The notes: a model not told the origin generated them from the sequence alone. A stretch of 64,000 bases of DNA from Zea mays (GCF_902167145.1 NC_050096.1:271086622-271150621), one strand, 5' to 3'; positions 12,041 through 26,915 are shown, numbered from the stretch's first letter. A program made the numbers and translations.

Positions 12041-13576
12041 CTAACCTAAAATAGCCTCAACTGTGTAAAGCATATGAGTCTTCACAGCTTGACCTTTCGT
12101 GTTCTATTTATGCGCTTTTGAGCCAGAGCCAGGGTTCCTGGGGTTTGCTTTCGCGTTCATGTGCCCTTAGGTTTTGTACAAGGGGCACTGCTTGCATCCG
12201 GTGTGTAATATCGGCTGCAGTTGCAGAACTGCACGGATGTGTACGAGACTGGGCTCTCTCCACATCGTCGATTAAGTTGTAAAGCAGTATATCTTGCTCG
12301 CTTAGTAATTTTAGTTGGGTTGAAAGAATTGTAAATTAAAACAATTTTGGTAGTTGATTTTAATGTCGTATTTCTTATACCATCAGCATGGGAAATTTTG
12401 TGTTCAAAAAAAGAAGAGAAAAAGCAGCTTGGTTATCTTGTGTCGTGTGCCTTTTCTCGATGTGTACTTATTCTTCGTATGTATGGGGATAGTAACGCAT
12501 TTGCCTAGTGATATTTAACTTTATAGATTAACTGTCTGAAGAAGAGGAAAGGGAAGTGTATAAGTGTAAAACGGCAGGTTCCAGAAAATTGGCTAGTCAT
12601 GGCTTTTCAAGTGAATGCAAGAGTAGATGAATTCACTTTGTTCTAAATTATGTTCATTCTAAATGAAATTTATAGAAAGTGCGCCAGTGTATATAAAATC
12701 ATATCAGTTTTATTAGTTTTTTTTTTCATGTAATATGTTTTGACAGGTCATTTATCTTAATTTGTAAAAAGTTGAGTTTATTTTCCCCGAAGTGAACCGC
12801 GACTTGAAAAGGAAATTACTTTTGAAGTATATTTTGGCCTTTATTTTTATAACATATTATCAATAGTTTCGCAAGTATATTATGTATATAGGTCTAATTT
12901 AGAACTTTGCCGATTCCTGGAAGGGGTAGAAGGTCGATGCAAAGGTTCGAACTAGCAATGCTCGAACTAGATTAGGTTCCACAGTTGACAATCCAGGCAG
13001 AACGATCGGACATGTTACGAATAGACCCCCACAAGAATCGAACTCGCTCAGAATTCCGAGCCACTAATCTTCTGAACTCTTCGCATTTATGCTGATTTAG
13101 CCTCTTGAAATTGAACATCCTTATTTTTTACCGCCACGTATCTCGAATGTAATCCTAGATATTTGGCCATTCCTCCGTGGACCAAATTAAAAACGATCTG
13201 TCGGGTCATCCCAGCTCCACTCAAAATCACTCCACGCACAAAGCCACAGAGCCGTTTGGCTGGCAAGGAATATAAGGCACCAACACCAATCAGCCACCGG
13301 CCACCGCCGACCGCGGCAGCGTCGTGGCTGGCTTGGCAGGCAGCTCCAGGCTCCAGCGAAGCCGATGGCAAAAAAGGCGGGACTCGCGCAAGCAAGCGTG
13401 GACGCGTACGTTGAGCAGAGCTCGCGGCGCAAGGAACACGAGGCCGCGCTAAAAACTGCTCCTACTCCGGGTTGTAGCGTGCTTCACGCACGCACGTTGC
13501 TGGATAGGTTTGCCGCGCGCGCTTGCTTGCCCCGTGGTCCACGCGGCCGGCGGCACCCGCGCCTCGCCCGACGCTC
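12041..13576. other. Importin-5 3' UTR and intergenic region up to the HAD gene promoter
   Basis: The first about 300 bases after the stop are a plausible 3' UTR. The remainder to the TATA box is AT-rich and then GC-rich promoter-proximal sequence. No open frame with recognisable protein content was found. A short stretch near 13020-13080 looks vaguely like a tRNA end but does not fold as one. Confidence 0.5.
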
Positions 13577-13584
13577 TATTTAAA
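13577..13584 (+). promoter_or_regulatory. TATA box of the HAD hydrolase gene
   Basis: TATTTAAA lies 144 bases before the start codon and is followed at about 30-40 bases by a CT-rich tract (TCTCTCTCTC), a common plant initiator setting. Inferred from spacing only. Confidence 0.55.
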
Positions 13585-13727
13585 AGCCACGCCTCGGCCC
13601 CCTTCTCCCTCCGATCTCTCTCTCTCTCGTTCTGCTCACATCGACGCGGTTCGGTTCCAGTTTCACTCCCACTGCCGTCTCGGCAACCTCCCCTGTTCCA
13701 CGCTTCGTCCTCGCCTGCCAGGCTGCC

Positions 13728-16010
<2,283 letters not shown>

Positions 16011-16080
16011 TATATAACCTCATCGTCCCTAGCTCCCCACCCCCAATCAGAATCAGCGGGTGCGTGCGTGCGTGTGTGAA

Positions 16081-16123
<43 letters not shown>

Positions 16124-17224
16124 GCCTGCCTCACAGGCTGAAAGGCGTGTACATTTCTGATCAGCACCACCGGTCGCCCGTCGGTGCGCGCGTGCATGTA
16201 AAGCAGGCACCACCAGCTGCAGCCCAAGTGCGTGCATGAGCATGACGAGTCATGCAATGTGTTGTACGTATTTTACATGATGATAAGAATAACAAACCGT
16301 GTTTAGCTGCAGAGACCCGAGCAGCGGTTTTAACCAATGATTCTGTGTGACTGTGGAGCACGAATCGGTGCGTGCGTGCGTGCTAGCTTCATCGATTCAT
16401 ACGTCTATGCGGTGCGCGACACGCGCGGCGGGTGGGCGATGACGCGGACGGCTGCAGATGGAATGAGGTGCGTCGTTGCGTGCGTTCTACTTCAATAAAC
16501 TACGCCATCGATCTCCTGGCTGGCAACGGTCGCCACGCATGCATGTTTGTCTATTCTCCGTCCGTCACCCTCGCGCTGTCGTCGCTATCCACACGGTCGG
16601 CCTCACCCTCGCGGATCACGTCGCGGTCGCCGTCGCCACCAAGTCATCGTCGCGTCGGCGCGACAGCGAGGGCGCACGCGCGCCACGCTCAGCTCAGACG
16701 AGGGATACGACGACCTGGCCTTATCGGCTCTGATAGCGTGCCTAGCCGGATCGTATAGAGGGATACAACTGTCAGTCACGGTTCTTGTCCGCCCGATTGC
16801 ATCCCGATAGCCTTCTGCTCGGAGCCTCTGTCCGTCTGTCTGTCGTGTACCAGTAAAATCAGTGTGTGGGCGTCGCGTCCTGGACCCTGGACGTCTGGAG
16901 TATGTGCGCGCGCGTTTCTGATGGCTGCTGCTGCCATCGTCAAAATCGGTGTGGGAGATGTTGAGCTTGAGCGTGCACATGCATGTCCAGGTCCACCATG
17001 TATTTATTTTGCCATCGTCAAACAGGTTCTAGAGCAGTTCGATTCTGTGTATAACCGGGCCGCTTAAATTTTTTTTAAAAATATTTCTCGTAGCTGCTGC
17101 ATCTGGCAGCTTCCAAAAATAAGGATATTCTTTATAGATGTTCCATCTATTCTAGCGGCTCAGTGGCTCACTAAAATCGACAGGGCATAATGACACGCTA
17201 CCGGCTACTCCCTCGTCCCATTCA
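16011..17224. other. HAD gene 3' UTR and intergenic sequence
   Basis: It starts with a short 3' UTR containing a (CT)n run, then GC-rich sequence with repeated GTGCGTGCGTGC motifs. No supported gene. Confidence 0.5.
16083..16119. repeat. (CT)n microsatellite
   Basis: 37 bases of CT dinucleotides about 75 bases after the HAD stop codon, in the probable 3' UTR. Confidence 0.95.
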
Positions 17225-17352
17225 GAGCTTGTTCGGTTATTTACAATCCATATGGATTGGAGGGGATTGATACGGATTGGAGAGAATTTTGACTTACTAG
17301 GGATTGAAACCCCCTCAATCCATATGGATTGAGGTAGAACCGAACAAGCCCT
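17225..17352. mobile_element. MITE of the GCTTGTTCGGTT family, copy 1
   Basis: Inverted ends GAGCTTGTTCGGTT and AACCGAACAAGCCCTC. Inside, AATCCATATGGATT occurs twice. It is followed directly by a second member. Confidence 0.8.
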
Positions 17353-17443
17353 CAGGACATGTTCGGTTACACCAATCCAGAAGGGGATTACAATCCAGAA
17401 GGGTCAATCCCCTTCTGGATTGGTGTAACCGAACAAGCCCTCA
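17353..17443. mobile_element. MITE of the same family, copy 2, head to tail with copy 1
   Basis: Inverted ends ACATGTTCGGTTACACC and GGTGTAACCGAACAAG. The interior is nearly a full palindrome (CAATCCAGAAGGGG and inverse). TCA occurs at the left flank of copy 1, at the joint, and at the right flank of copy 2. Confidence 0.75.
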
Positions 17444-17831
17444 CGTAAGACGCTATGTTCGCTCTTGAATCAAATACAAGATAAAGTCGCTTCGTTATGT
17501 TTCACTCTGGAAAAACAAAAAAAAAGCTTCATTCTAACTGTCTAACATAAAAAAAACAGTCGTTCTATCATTAGAACTTGGAACAAAAGTCACTCCGCCG
17601 TCCAAGTAGACCACAATGATAGACGTTTCTACACTTTCAGCTTGCACAACTATTTTAAGTCAAATACTTACAAATTTAAATAACTTTAACGGGAAAAAAG
17701 ACCAACATCTATAACACTAAATAAGTAGTACTAGGAATACATATCTCACGAATAATACTAGCTTGGTATCGTGCGTAACATTGATAATACCTTTCCTTAG
17801 AAATTTAGGTAAATTTATAGAAGATTAATTT

Positions 17832-18414
17832 AGAGCATCTTCATCATATCTCTTGTACTCTCCCTTATCTCTTAAATACGAAATAAAATATCACAGCTAT
17901 AACAGATTTCTTATTCGATCTTATATACCTAAATATTATCCTAAATCTTTTACGAGATATAAAACCCCACCACCAACTTCCTCTAGGCCCCCCTTTGCAA
18001 TGCAGTTTTTTTCTTTCTGTTTCTTATATTTTTCCTGCGAAAATAAACTAATTTATGTAGAAATTACCTAAAATTCCTGTATTCTAATGGGGGCCTAAAT
18101 AAATGGGAGACTTCTTTCTGCAAAATGCAGTATGCAGTATCAGATGGGAACCAAACGATGCATAGAACGAAGATCAACACAATCATCAATGATTATATGA
18201 CTCATTGTTGGATCATAAAATTTAGTTGAACCATCCAACTTATTGGGTCCTATTTTAAATTTTAGGACTCAATTATACGGCTCTCTTGTAGATACTCAAT
18301 ACTCTTAAGACGAGACTTTGATAATCAGTTGGAGCAAAAGTTTCTTATATCCTAGGCAGACCTCCTATAACTAATTATAGGAAGGAAAAATAATAGTTCT
18401 GATGAAGATGCTCA
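17832..18414. mobile_element. Probable MITE, GAGCATCTTCATCA ends
   Basis: The left end TTAGAGCATCTTCATCATA is matched inverted by TGATGAAGATGCTCAA at the right. The interior is AT-rich and non-coding. TTA/TAA-type flanks are only approximate. Confidence 0.5.
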
Positions 18415-18720
18415 AGGTCTCCAGAAGCCGATTTTTTCTTTTTTTTTAACAAACGGCGTTGGTGCTGATTTTGCATACTAGACCGTCATGACCATGTGGG
18501 CTCCAAACAGGCCATCTCCAATACCAGGGCTTTATTTACTTTCTATTGGGCCGGAACCTCGAACTGCCAAAAAACTTTTAATTGCAAAGATGATGTACGG
18601 CACAAAAATTTGCCAGGAAATCAAAGCAAACACTGGCCATAACCGCAGCATCGTCAGCCGCCGGACGGGAGCAGCTTAGGAAGAGGAGGCCGACGCCGTA
18701 CTGCTAGCACAAGCCAAGAA

Positions 18721-20455
18721 ATGGGCGCGCTCTGCCTGCTCTACCCATCCACGCCGCCGCGCTGCCCATGCGGCGCCCGCGCGGACGCGACCGCGGCCTT
18801 CGCGCCTTCCCCTTTCCTCTCATCATGTGCTGCCACCGGTGCACAAACAAGGCTGCAGCTCTGCGGCAGGAGCCAGAGGCGCGGCGGCGTGGCGCGGGTA
18901 GGTGGCGGCGGCGGTGGGGGCAAGGGGGAGAGTGGCAAGAACGGCGCGGCGGCGTTCTTTGATGAGGACGGGGTGGTGGACGACATGGACGGGTACCTCA
19001 ACTACCTGTCCCTCGAGTACGACTCTGTCTGGGACACCAAGCCTGCCTGGTCCGTTCCCTTTGCTCCTCCGTAGCCGTAGTTGTTTCTTGCTGGACGCTG
19101 CATTGATCAAAATTGGCGAAGATTATGATGGTGTAGCATGGGTTGTTTCCAACGCATATCGTAGAGATTGCCCAAATTTGTTATCGTAGCTGTGTTTATT
19201 GTCAGATGTAGCTAGATTCCAAATTGTTCCTCCTGCTTGTTCGTTTAAAAGAAAAAAAAGATTCTAAATTACTTTACTATTATTATCAACATTGGCTCTG
19301 CCAACCATTTTTGAATGTCGTGTGTACTAACACAATAGATAAATCTCTTTTGAACTTATATATTTATTTAAATGAATAGCTCACCAAATTATGTTCTAGT
19401 GTCAGCTCCATGATTTAGCCCTTTCAGTTTTTTTTTGTTTGCATGATGATGTAATTGATGATAATTTTTATTGCCTGTCTTTCTTGTACACAATAACATC
19501 ATTCAGCTTCCAAAGGTCATCATGAACTAATGGCCATAGCTGTGAGAATGGTGCCCTACAGTCTAAAAAGGAGCTATTAGATTTTTCCACACCTCTTCTC
19601 ATGTTGCCATTTTTTACCAAACATCACGAGTTTGGCCATATGTGAAGATAACGTTTCTTCTATAAGCTTAGCTTCTATGCTCAAAGTGTTATAATCAAGA
19701 CAACTATATTTTCCCCTTTTTCAGGTGTCAGCCTTGGACAATATTGCTTACGGGAACTGGTGCCGTTGCCTGTAGTTGGGTGCTTATCCAATCTGTTGTA
19801 ATTACTGCTGGGGTTTCTTTTGTAATATCCGCATGGTGGTACATATTTCTCTACTCGTACCCTAAGGTTTGCACATCATTTTATCTAATAATTTAATTTC
19901 TGTTCTACATTTTCGCTTTTTAGATGATTGATTAAAGTTTTTTGAAAAATGTCAACGGTGTCATAGATTTATGAACGGAGGTAGTATCACTTAAGCAACT
20001 CATTACACCATGTCCTCTGACATAGCTTTATTAAAAAAGACCCAGTATTGTATTTGGCATATGGTGTTTTCAAACTGCAAATGGACTTAATAAATGCAGA
20101 TTTACCTTAGTTTGCCATATACAAATTATAGGGTAGCCACTACTCATCATCCATGCCAAAACTTGGAATGCTGAGCTGGCTCCCAAAGCTTCTAGTTCCA
20201 TATCTTGAGATGGCTATTAGTGGTCAGGAGCATCGTCTGTGTTACCAGCTCCAACCTCTAACTGCAGCATACCTGCCAATGAAGCATTTCTTCCATGTCA
20301 AATACCTTTGGCCTAACCGGCAACCGCCTCACCCTGTTCTTAACAACTGACCCTGTGGTGCCTTCTCTCAGGCATACACCGAGATGATAGCAGAGAGAAG
20401 AAGAAATGTAGCCAGTGGAGCTGAAGATACCTACGGGATGGAGAAAATCCAGTGA
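18721..20455 (+). CDS. Predicted plastid-targeted small membrane protein
   Basis: Three exons, 18721-19049, 19725-19866 and 20372-20455, give 184 residues. Residues 1 to about 60 are Ala/Arg/Ser/Pro-rich with almost no acidic residues, like a chloroplast transit peptide. A Gly-rich run and an acidic segment (FFDEDGVVDDMDGYL) follow. A conserved-looking WCQPW motif spans the exon 1/2 junction (from residue 110). Two hydrophobic helices follow (about 115-133 and 136-156), then a charged C-terminus (AERRRNVASGAEDTYG). The pattern resembles small cyanobacterial/plastid membrane proteins of unknown function; I do not recognise a characterised family. The first exon is GC-rich, the later ones AT-rich, as in many grass genes. 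Confidence 0.75.
19921..19984. mobile_element. Stowaway MITE end fragment in intron 2
   Basis: The segment ending TTTATGAACGGAGGTAGTA matches the right end of the complete Stowaway-like element at 21857-21978. The other end is missing. Confidence 0.5.
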
Positions 20456-21094
20456 GGATCTACGGCGGCGCTGCTTGTAGAGTGCATAACTCTCTTGTGT
20501 TGTGTCTAGCATTTCCTTGCTGAGGGTGATATTTAGAAATGACCGCACGCTGTGGCACGTACTAGCACGATTTGTCTGTAAATGTATTCGCCAGAAATTG
20601 CAACAATACCATGGAATCATGTCATGTGCTTGCTTTGTTCATATCGTCGTCTTTGTGTTACTGATCTGGACCAATTGGCCCAGCCAGCCTAGCTGTGCAG
20701 CCCACAATCGCGCATAATTTAAAGAGAGCGAAGTCCACATGGGGCAGACACGGCCGCCCCGGCCATCGCCGGCAGGGTCATGACATTTTAGGAGTCCAGA
20801 GCAAGATTTAAATTAGGGGTTCTTCTAGTTACTTATATATATAAATGTTACCAATATAAACACCCAATATACATCTAAAATTATTCATATTAAACAACAA
20901 GTAAATAAAAATATACATATTACAATATCACCTTAAAATTCCTTCTAACATGTTCAGTGATCAGGTTATGGACATGTCGTAGTTGCAAACTCTGTGATAC
21001 TCCGCTACTAAACTATTGTGTCATAAACTATAGTCTGACTATTACTAGCCATCTAGTACAACAGTGATGTTGAGACGTTGATGCACTAGTAGCC
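20456..21094. other. 3' UTR and intergenic sequence
   Basis: 3' region of the membrane-protein gene, then AT-rich DNA. No gene or named element seen. Confidence 0.5.
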
Positions 21095-21713
21095 ATGAAG
21101 GTACCAAATCATGATGAGCTAGCAGGAATTGACAATGCAAAACAGAGTCTGTGTATGATCAAATCTTTGTTGACTGAGAAGCAAAACGAAGAAGAGATTG
21201 AACAGAGAAGAGAACTGAAGGTAACCTTTCAGGACAAGAGAAGTTATCCAGATTATGTGGCCTATCTTTTGGTTTCTTATGTTTAGGTGTTGTTAATAGT
21301 TATGAGTTCCATTTAGATAACATGACAAACATTTTCTTGCAACTCATTGTAAAATAATTCTAGTGTAGTATCTGTTTTGTTGAATATGAAAATACATTTT
21401 CGTAGCATAGAAGTTGCTGGAATAATATACTAGCTTTGGTAATTCAAGCCGAAAGCTAGAATAGGAAGCTAAATCAATCCACATCTCTTGTATTTTTCTT
21501 TTGTACAGGATGCCATTGAAATTAAGCTAAGAGAGGAAGCTATGATAAGTAGGGTTCTAAAGGAGAAGCTTGTGTCCAAGGAACTAGGCATTGAACAATT
21601 GCAGTCAGATCTAGCAGCTTCAGTCAGGTTTCAAGTGGTACTGCAAAATGAGATCCAGAGATTTCAAAATGAACTACGTTGCCTCACAAAAGTACAAGCA
21701 CTTGGAAGTTCAG
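21095..21713 (+). pseudogene. Frameshifted coiled-coil gene fragment
   Basis: Two exon-like blocks, 21095-21220 and 21509-21713, are bounded by good splice signals (AAG|GTAACC, TGTACAG|GA, CAG|GTGAGA). They encode charged heptad-like sequence (LLTEKQNEEEIEQRRELK; KLREEAMISRVLKEKL). Near the end of block 2 the frame runs into unrelated residues, while the +1 frame gives KYKHLEVQV, which continues the coiled coil naturally. This points to a small indel. No start context, no further exons and no C-terminus are seen. It is probably a captured or relict fragment of a plant coiled-coil protein; the exact parent is not recognised. Confidence 0.45.
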
Positions 21714-21856
21714 GTGAGAGGTGATCCAGAAACTCTGATCCTTGAAAAGCTATTTTCATATTTTTTCCCTTGTCAAGTTGATTTTAGTTTTGTCTTACTT
21801 CCTAAATCTCTTGTTTCTATCTTGATGCATTATCCTTGTAAGGGCTATATTTTCTA

Positions 21857-21978
21857 CTCCCTCTGTTCATAAATATATGACACCGTTGACTTTTTAAAAA
21901 ATATTTTGAATGAGACGAGTGATCAAATTTTTCAAAAAATCAACAGTATCATATATTTCATATATTTATGAACGGAGG
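21857..21978. mobile_element. Stowaway-like MITE
   Basis: 122 bp flanked by TA on both sides. Ends CTCCCTCTGTTCATAAAT and its inverse ATTTATGAACGGAGG form the terminal inverted repeat. Confidence 0.85.
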
Positions 21979-22763
21979 TAGTAATTGTTTATGATGATAT
22001 TACACGGTTTACTCCTGCACATGACTCCATTGTCATATTTGGTTTCAACTTCGCACATTGTCATAGTTGTTAGCTCCAGATTTACATTCATCTAACCAAC
22101 ATAACATACATATTTTTTTGTGCTTTATTAGAACAAAGTTTACCAATTTAATGTACAGAAACCGTAGCAATGCACATGCATCTATGAAATATAGGCATTG
22201 TTGTCCTGATTATCTTCTTTTTATTGAATAACATACATGATGCAAGAAATTTTCCAGAACCAGTAAAAGTGGTCAACTGGTGTTTCAATGCTTTGTAAAG
22301 GAACTGTATCAATTTTAAAATGCTTGAAGGTGCAAGCAATTTAAACAATTATTCTGTCAAATTTGTATTTTTCAAAGAGCTAAGCATGGAAGTACCTCTA
22401 AATAGTATTTTGTACAAAGAAAAGCATACCATATCACGAGTCAATGACGTTGCAGTGTATCTACATCATTACAGAATATTTCTTTCAAGATTGCAAATGA
22501 TGAAAACAATCTACTCCAATTGCATAATGCTGATTTTGCGGACACTGGCAAACTCTTCTGTCACAGATCCTTTTAAATCGACCAACTTGCATGGTCCGAT
22601 CAAGAAATGTGGCTGCGCTCCCAGACTAAAAAGACACTATCAAATAGCATACATGCGTCACACTAAAGCATACAAAGAATCCTAAACAAGTTTTACAGTA
22701 AGTTTGTATGTCTGCACTCCTGAAGTTTTTGCGTTATGATTGTAGTCCAGGAAAACAAACCAA
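21979..22763. other. Region between Stowaway MITE and TAD2 stop, includes the TAD2 3' UTR
   Basis: AT-rich. The part nearest 22764 is probably 3' UTR of the minus-strand deaminase gene. An open frame at 22320-22685 has no recognisable protein features and is not called. Confidence 0.45.
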
Positions 22764-24537
22764 TTATTGTTGAGGCATTCGTACTGGTCTGTGAGGCCTT
22801 GGGGCTGAAACATGTACATAGAACAATAACTTTATCAGAAGCTTAAACAAAGAAAAACTTTAACATAAGCTTAAATGACATAAAAAATGTCCTTGCTGCT
22901 GTACGAAACCAGTATGCAAAATGACTTAACTGAATATGCAAAATGATTGTTACCCTAACCATGCCTTTTGGTGTAAGAATTTGTATACATACGCTAGTTT
23001 TTCTTCCGATAACACCAATATATGGTTCTCGATAGTTTTTCAGCCACCCCAAAATTCGAGAAATTTAACCAATTTTTTGCTGTTTTTTAGAAAAATACAC
23101 ATGAAGTATGATTTAGAGTTTTAGATCCAAACAAAATATTATCAATGTTTATGACTACACATTTATCGAGTAGCAATAAAAAATATGAATCTTGAGTTAT
23201 TTAACCCATGTATTAGTATAAAATAACGGATTTTAAATTACCGAAACTCGTGAAATTTTGCCAAAATTTTCAACCCTGCTGTGTAGTCATAAGAGGCTTA
23301 ATGAAATTGTACTTACTGTGTGCCATAAAATCATACAGAATCAAAATAAGCAACACAAGGTAATATTATCATAACTTGAGACCTGCATGAGAAATGCAGA
23401 TGCAAAATTCTACAAATCATTGCATAATAATACGTGCATGCAAAAGTACAAACCATTTGGGTTTCCTTGTTCGTAGAAACACCTAAAAAGAGCAACTGCT
23501 TCTTCAGCCATGATCCCTCCAGTGCATTTGAAACCTTTTGGTGTAGAGGCTTGGCTCCTAACAAACAAACAAACATGCAAGGTAATGTTTGCAGGTACAA
23601 TTTGTCAGTGCCTAAAACTATGTACCAAAAGCATCAAAAACAGAGAGATCAAGCAGGTCCAACTTTGCAGAAATCATGATAGCGTCCTGCAACATACTAA
23701 AAGTGACAGCACGAATAAGCAATCATTTTGACAAGATGTTCCGTATTGTCTTCCACTTACCCTGATAATTCATCTGACGACGAAGCAGCACCATTGTGCA
23801 ATGACATGATTGATCCACATCCACCAAATTTGTCGTTGGCACAACCAAAGTATACTTCTCTTATCCCTAGCCAATGAAAGCACAGCAAGTCAAGATTAGA
23901 AATTCCTATGAAGATAAACAGTTTAACAGGAGAGTGTAGACAATAAAAATTCCAGACCAATTATCGACAATGCCGTCGCGCACATTATGCAGGGCTCACA
24001 CGTGACATAAAGGTCGCATCCTGCAAATTTCTCCGCGACCTGTGGCTGATCAAGACCCATGCTCTGCCACTCCCGAAGCAGGACATCAATAGCTTCCATC
24101 TCAGCATGTCTGGTAGCCTTGCAACATGGAAAGTCATAACATAATGATATGAGTTGGCCAAACGAACACATGAAAGAAACATCTTAACACTTATCCAGTT
24201 AAAAGGAGAAAGAAAGTATAGCTCACATTCCGGGTGGCATTCGTCTTGTTGCTCCCAGAGGAAATCACTTTCCCGTCCTCCACAATCACACACCTAACAT
24301 GCGCGAGGGAATTAATTAACAAGGATGCAACCATGCGATTAGCAAAATATGAATCAGTGACCGACTATCGCGAATGAGCGAGAACCTACCCAACAGGGAC
24401 CTCGAGGTTATCCAGCGCAAACTTAGCCTACAAAAAACAACCAGCCGAAGGTAGAATTATACACGCTACAGCTGCAAAGCGAGCACGATTAACAGCCGTA
24501 CCTGCTCGAGTGCTAGCTCCATAAAAGCCGGTGCCAT
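22764..24537 (-). CDS. TAD2: tRNA-specific adenosine-34 deaminase catalytic subunit (TAD2/ADAT2)
   Basis: Converts A34 to inosine in the anticodon of several cytosolic tRNAs, normally as a heterodimer with TAD3/ADAT3. Minus-strand exons in order: 24502-24537, 24390-24427, 24227-24293, 23958-24117, 23761-23866, 23454-23557, 22764-22804; phases agree throughout and give 183 residues. The zinc-site residues of the cytidine/deoxycytidylate deaminase fold are intact: H51-A-E53 (in RHAEMEAID) and P-C90-x-x-C93 (EPCIMC). The C-terminal [17 protein letters not shown] segment and the PHRPVR tail also fit the ADAT2 family. The start is the first ATG that gives the usual N-terminus ([12 protein letters not shown]); an upstream in-frame extension is Pro/Arg-rich and unlike the family. 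Length is typical. Confidence 0.93.
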
Positions 24538-26915
24538 CCTGCGGGCCTGGGAGCGAGGAATCAAATTTCTACTGTAAGCGAACGCGGGGAAGTGGCCGCA
24601 CGGTCTGGCTGGCCGCTGGCGCCAGGGTGCTGGAGCAGCAGAGTTGGACGATGCTCGGCAGCTTGGGGAAACGCACGGCCGTGATGCGTCGACCGTCGAG
24701 GTAGGGGCGTCAGGCGGCGGCGGCGGCTGTCGCTCTCGCTCAGGCGTTGCAGGAGAGCGTCTCCGCGGCGGCGCTAGACAGGGGAGCGGGAGGCCTGGGA
24801 GTCGGCCTATACCCTTTGGGCCTGCTTTTGGCTTGAGTGGGTTGGCTCGGGAATAATTCTCTCTTTTTTCATAAAGCATGCAAGTAAAACAATGCAGACT
24901 TCCTCTATATCCAGCAGGCTGAGAAAAAGGATGAGGGAATTCACTAGTTGGCCTGAAAAAATAGTAGTACGTATGTTAGATCCCGAGATGATAGTATCCG
25001 GTTATCTGCCTCAGTCAGCAACTACTAAGCTTTGCACTAAATTGATAAATTATACAGTGTATTTCAGGAACAGGACTGACCATTCGGGTGAACGGCGGCT
25101 AGCGAGCGGAAAGGGTGAACGGCGGTCTCGTGGAAGCGCGAATCGGGTGAACGGCGGCTAGGGAGCGGAAAGGGTGAACGGCGGTCTCGTGGAAGCGCGA
25201 ATCGGGTGAACGGCGGCCAGGCTGCCGGCGACACCAGGGTGAGAAGCGGGCGACTGCGCCTATGCAAGGCCAAAGTGTTAATCTAGTCTCTGTTAATAGG
25301 CTGGGTCTAAGTATGGGGTATGGCTAGGCGTGGTAATGAATTGTGATTTAAATGCTTCCTCACAAAATGATAGAACCTTAAATAAATTTTAGTTCAAAAA
25401 TGAATAGAAATATGGTCTAATTCTAATCTAATCCGATTATTAAATCTTGTAGTGTAAAATTTAGAGCTTATTGACACCCGTAGGATGGCATGGGCCATAT
25501 CTGTCCATACGGGCCTTCCGCCCCCGTATGCATCCTGTGGTAATCGGAAAGATGCTGCTGAGATGAGTGTACTGATGCAAGGGACTGCTACCCTTTGTAA
25601 AGATAGTGGGTGTAGCTGGTTAAGGGGACAATATCATGCTTTTTTTTAGAAAGGGAAGCATTTTTTGTCATTGGAAAATTATGAGATCTTGGATTTGATG
25701 ATGTGGGAACTTACTGCTTGCTTGAGTTTGTTGTGGTGGTTGGTGAGCAGTGGGGACAGTTCTAATTTCTGAGCAAATGAGGATTCCTGTGTCTTCTAAA
25801 CTTTCAGGAAGGTAAAGTAGCAGAATAGAGTTGGTGAATAATTAACTTTCTCAGGGCTGGTTTAGTGACCAGAGAATCGTAAGAGATCCATTGGAAGAAA
25901 ACTGTTTGCTCTTAAATTTTGAATTGTAAGAGGTTTCCTCCCTCGTGAATCCTTTCGTCACCAAATAAATCCCGGTTCTCTAGTGACTTGCACATATATT
26001 CAAGGATATCCTCTTTTAAACAGTAGCAATCAGCAAATTCTGTTGGATTGGTCATGAATGGTTTCATGGTGGGGAATAATGCTCTAACATTATTGCAATC
26101 GAGTACTTATTTTTAACACTATTGCCATGACACTACTTCACTCAGTTCCAGGAACTTTTGTCAGCGCAAGATAGCTCGCATGATTTGAACCAGCTTTAGA
26201 AGGACAGTAGACAAACTACAGCTCCCCTTTCCAAAAAATTGAATCTGTCAACTGTATCTTTACCCGGAACCTCTGTGGTGATGCTCCACTTGATGTAAAT
26301 ACACTACAAATAGTGTTTCAAGAATTTGTATAATGAAGTTTTGGAAGATCTCCCCAATTTGCTGCATCATTTACCACGGAAATCAGTTGCATATCATTGC
26401 GCTGGATCTATATTCTGTTGTTTGATCATAAATCAGTGACTGATGAGATGAATTTTCCTATGCAAGAACTATTTTTTTTTCTTGAAACGGAGTACAGCTG
26501 CCTGCCATTATTATTTTAAGAAAAAGAATGGGTAAATAAAGGTAGAAAAAGTCTGAAGGAAAACAAAAGGCAAACTAAGAAACTAATAAAGGGAAAAAGA
26601 AGGAACAAAAAGTCAAAAACTAACAACTAAACAAAGAGAGAAGAAAAGGAAAAGAAATGAAAAGTCAACAAAGATAATTCATACATTCTTGTTTAACTTA
26701 ATTTAACGAGTCCAGTCTGAAAGTACTTGTCTTTTTTTTCAGTTAAAAGGCTTGGTAAATATAGAAAAGATCTCTTGTTAGCCTACATGTATGCTTGTTG
26801 ATAAGAAGACATGCAAGGGGAGCGGAAATTTTTTTTTTTTACATATTCTGGATTCTGCAGTAAAATTTTATGGTTAGCCAATGAGTCTGTAGTGTGGTAA
26901 TTACTGTACGTGTAA
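24538..26915. other. TAD2 upstream region and intergenic DNA
   Basis: GC-rich 5' flank of TAD2, the 59-bp tandem duplication at 25086-25225, then AT-rich intergenic sequence. Around 26460-26520 there is a possible LINE 3' tail (T-rich, then AGCTGCCTGCCATTATTAT). No gene seen. Confidence 0.5.
25086..25225. repeat. 59-bp tandem duplication
   Basis: The unit starts GGGTGAACGGCGGCTAG and ends GGAAGCGCGAATC: full copies at 25086-25144 and 25145-25203, with a partial third copy from 25204. Each unit itself contains two GGGTGAACGGCGG blocks. Confidence 0.9.

Noticed and set aside
12960..13085. Possible tRNA or organelle-derived insert
   Set aside because: GTTCGA-like pieces occur, but I could not draw a cloverleaf or match a specific organelle gene with confidence.
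22320..22685. 121-codon plus-strand frame between the Stowaway MITE and TAD2
   Set aside because: No recognisable domain, no splice or start context, overlaps the probable TAD2 3' UTR.
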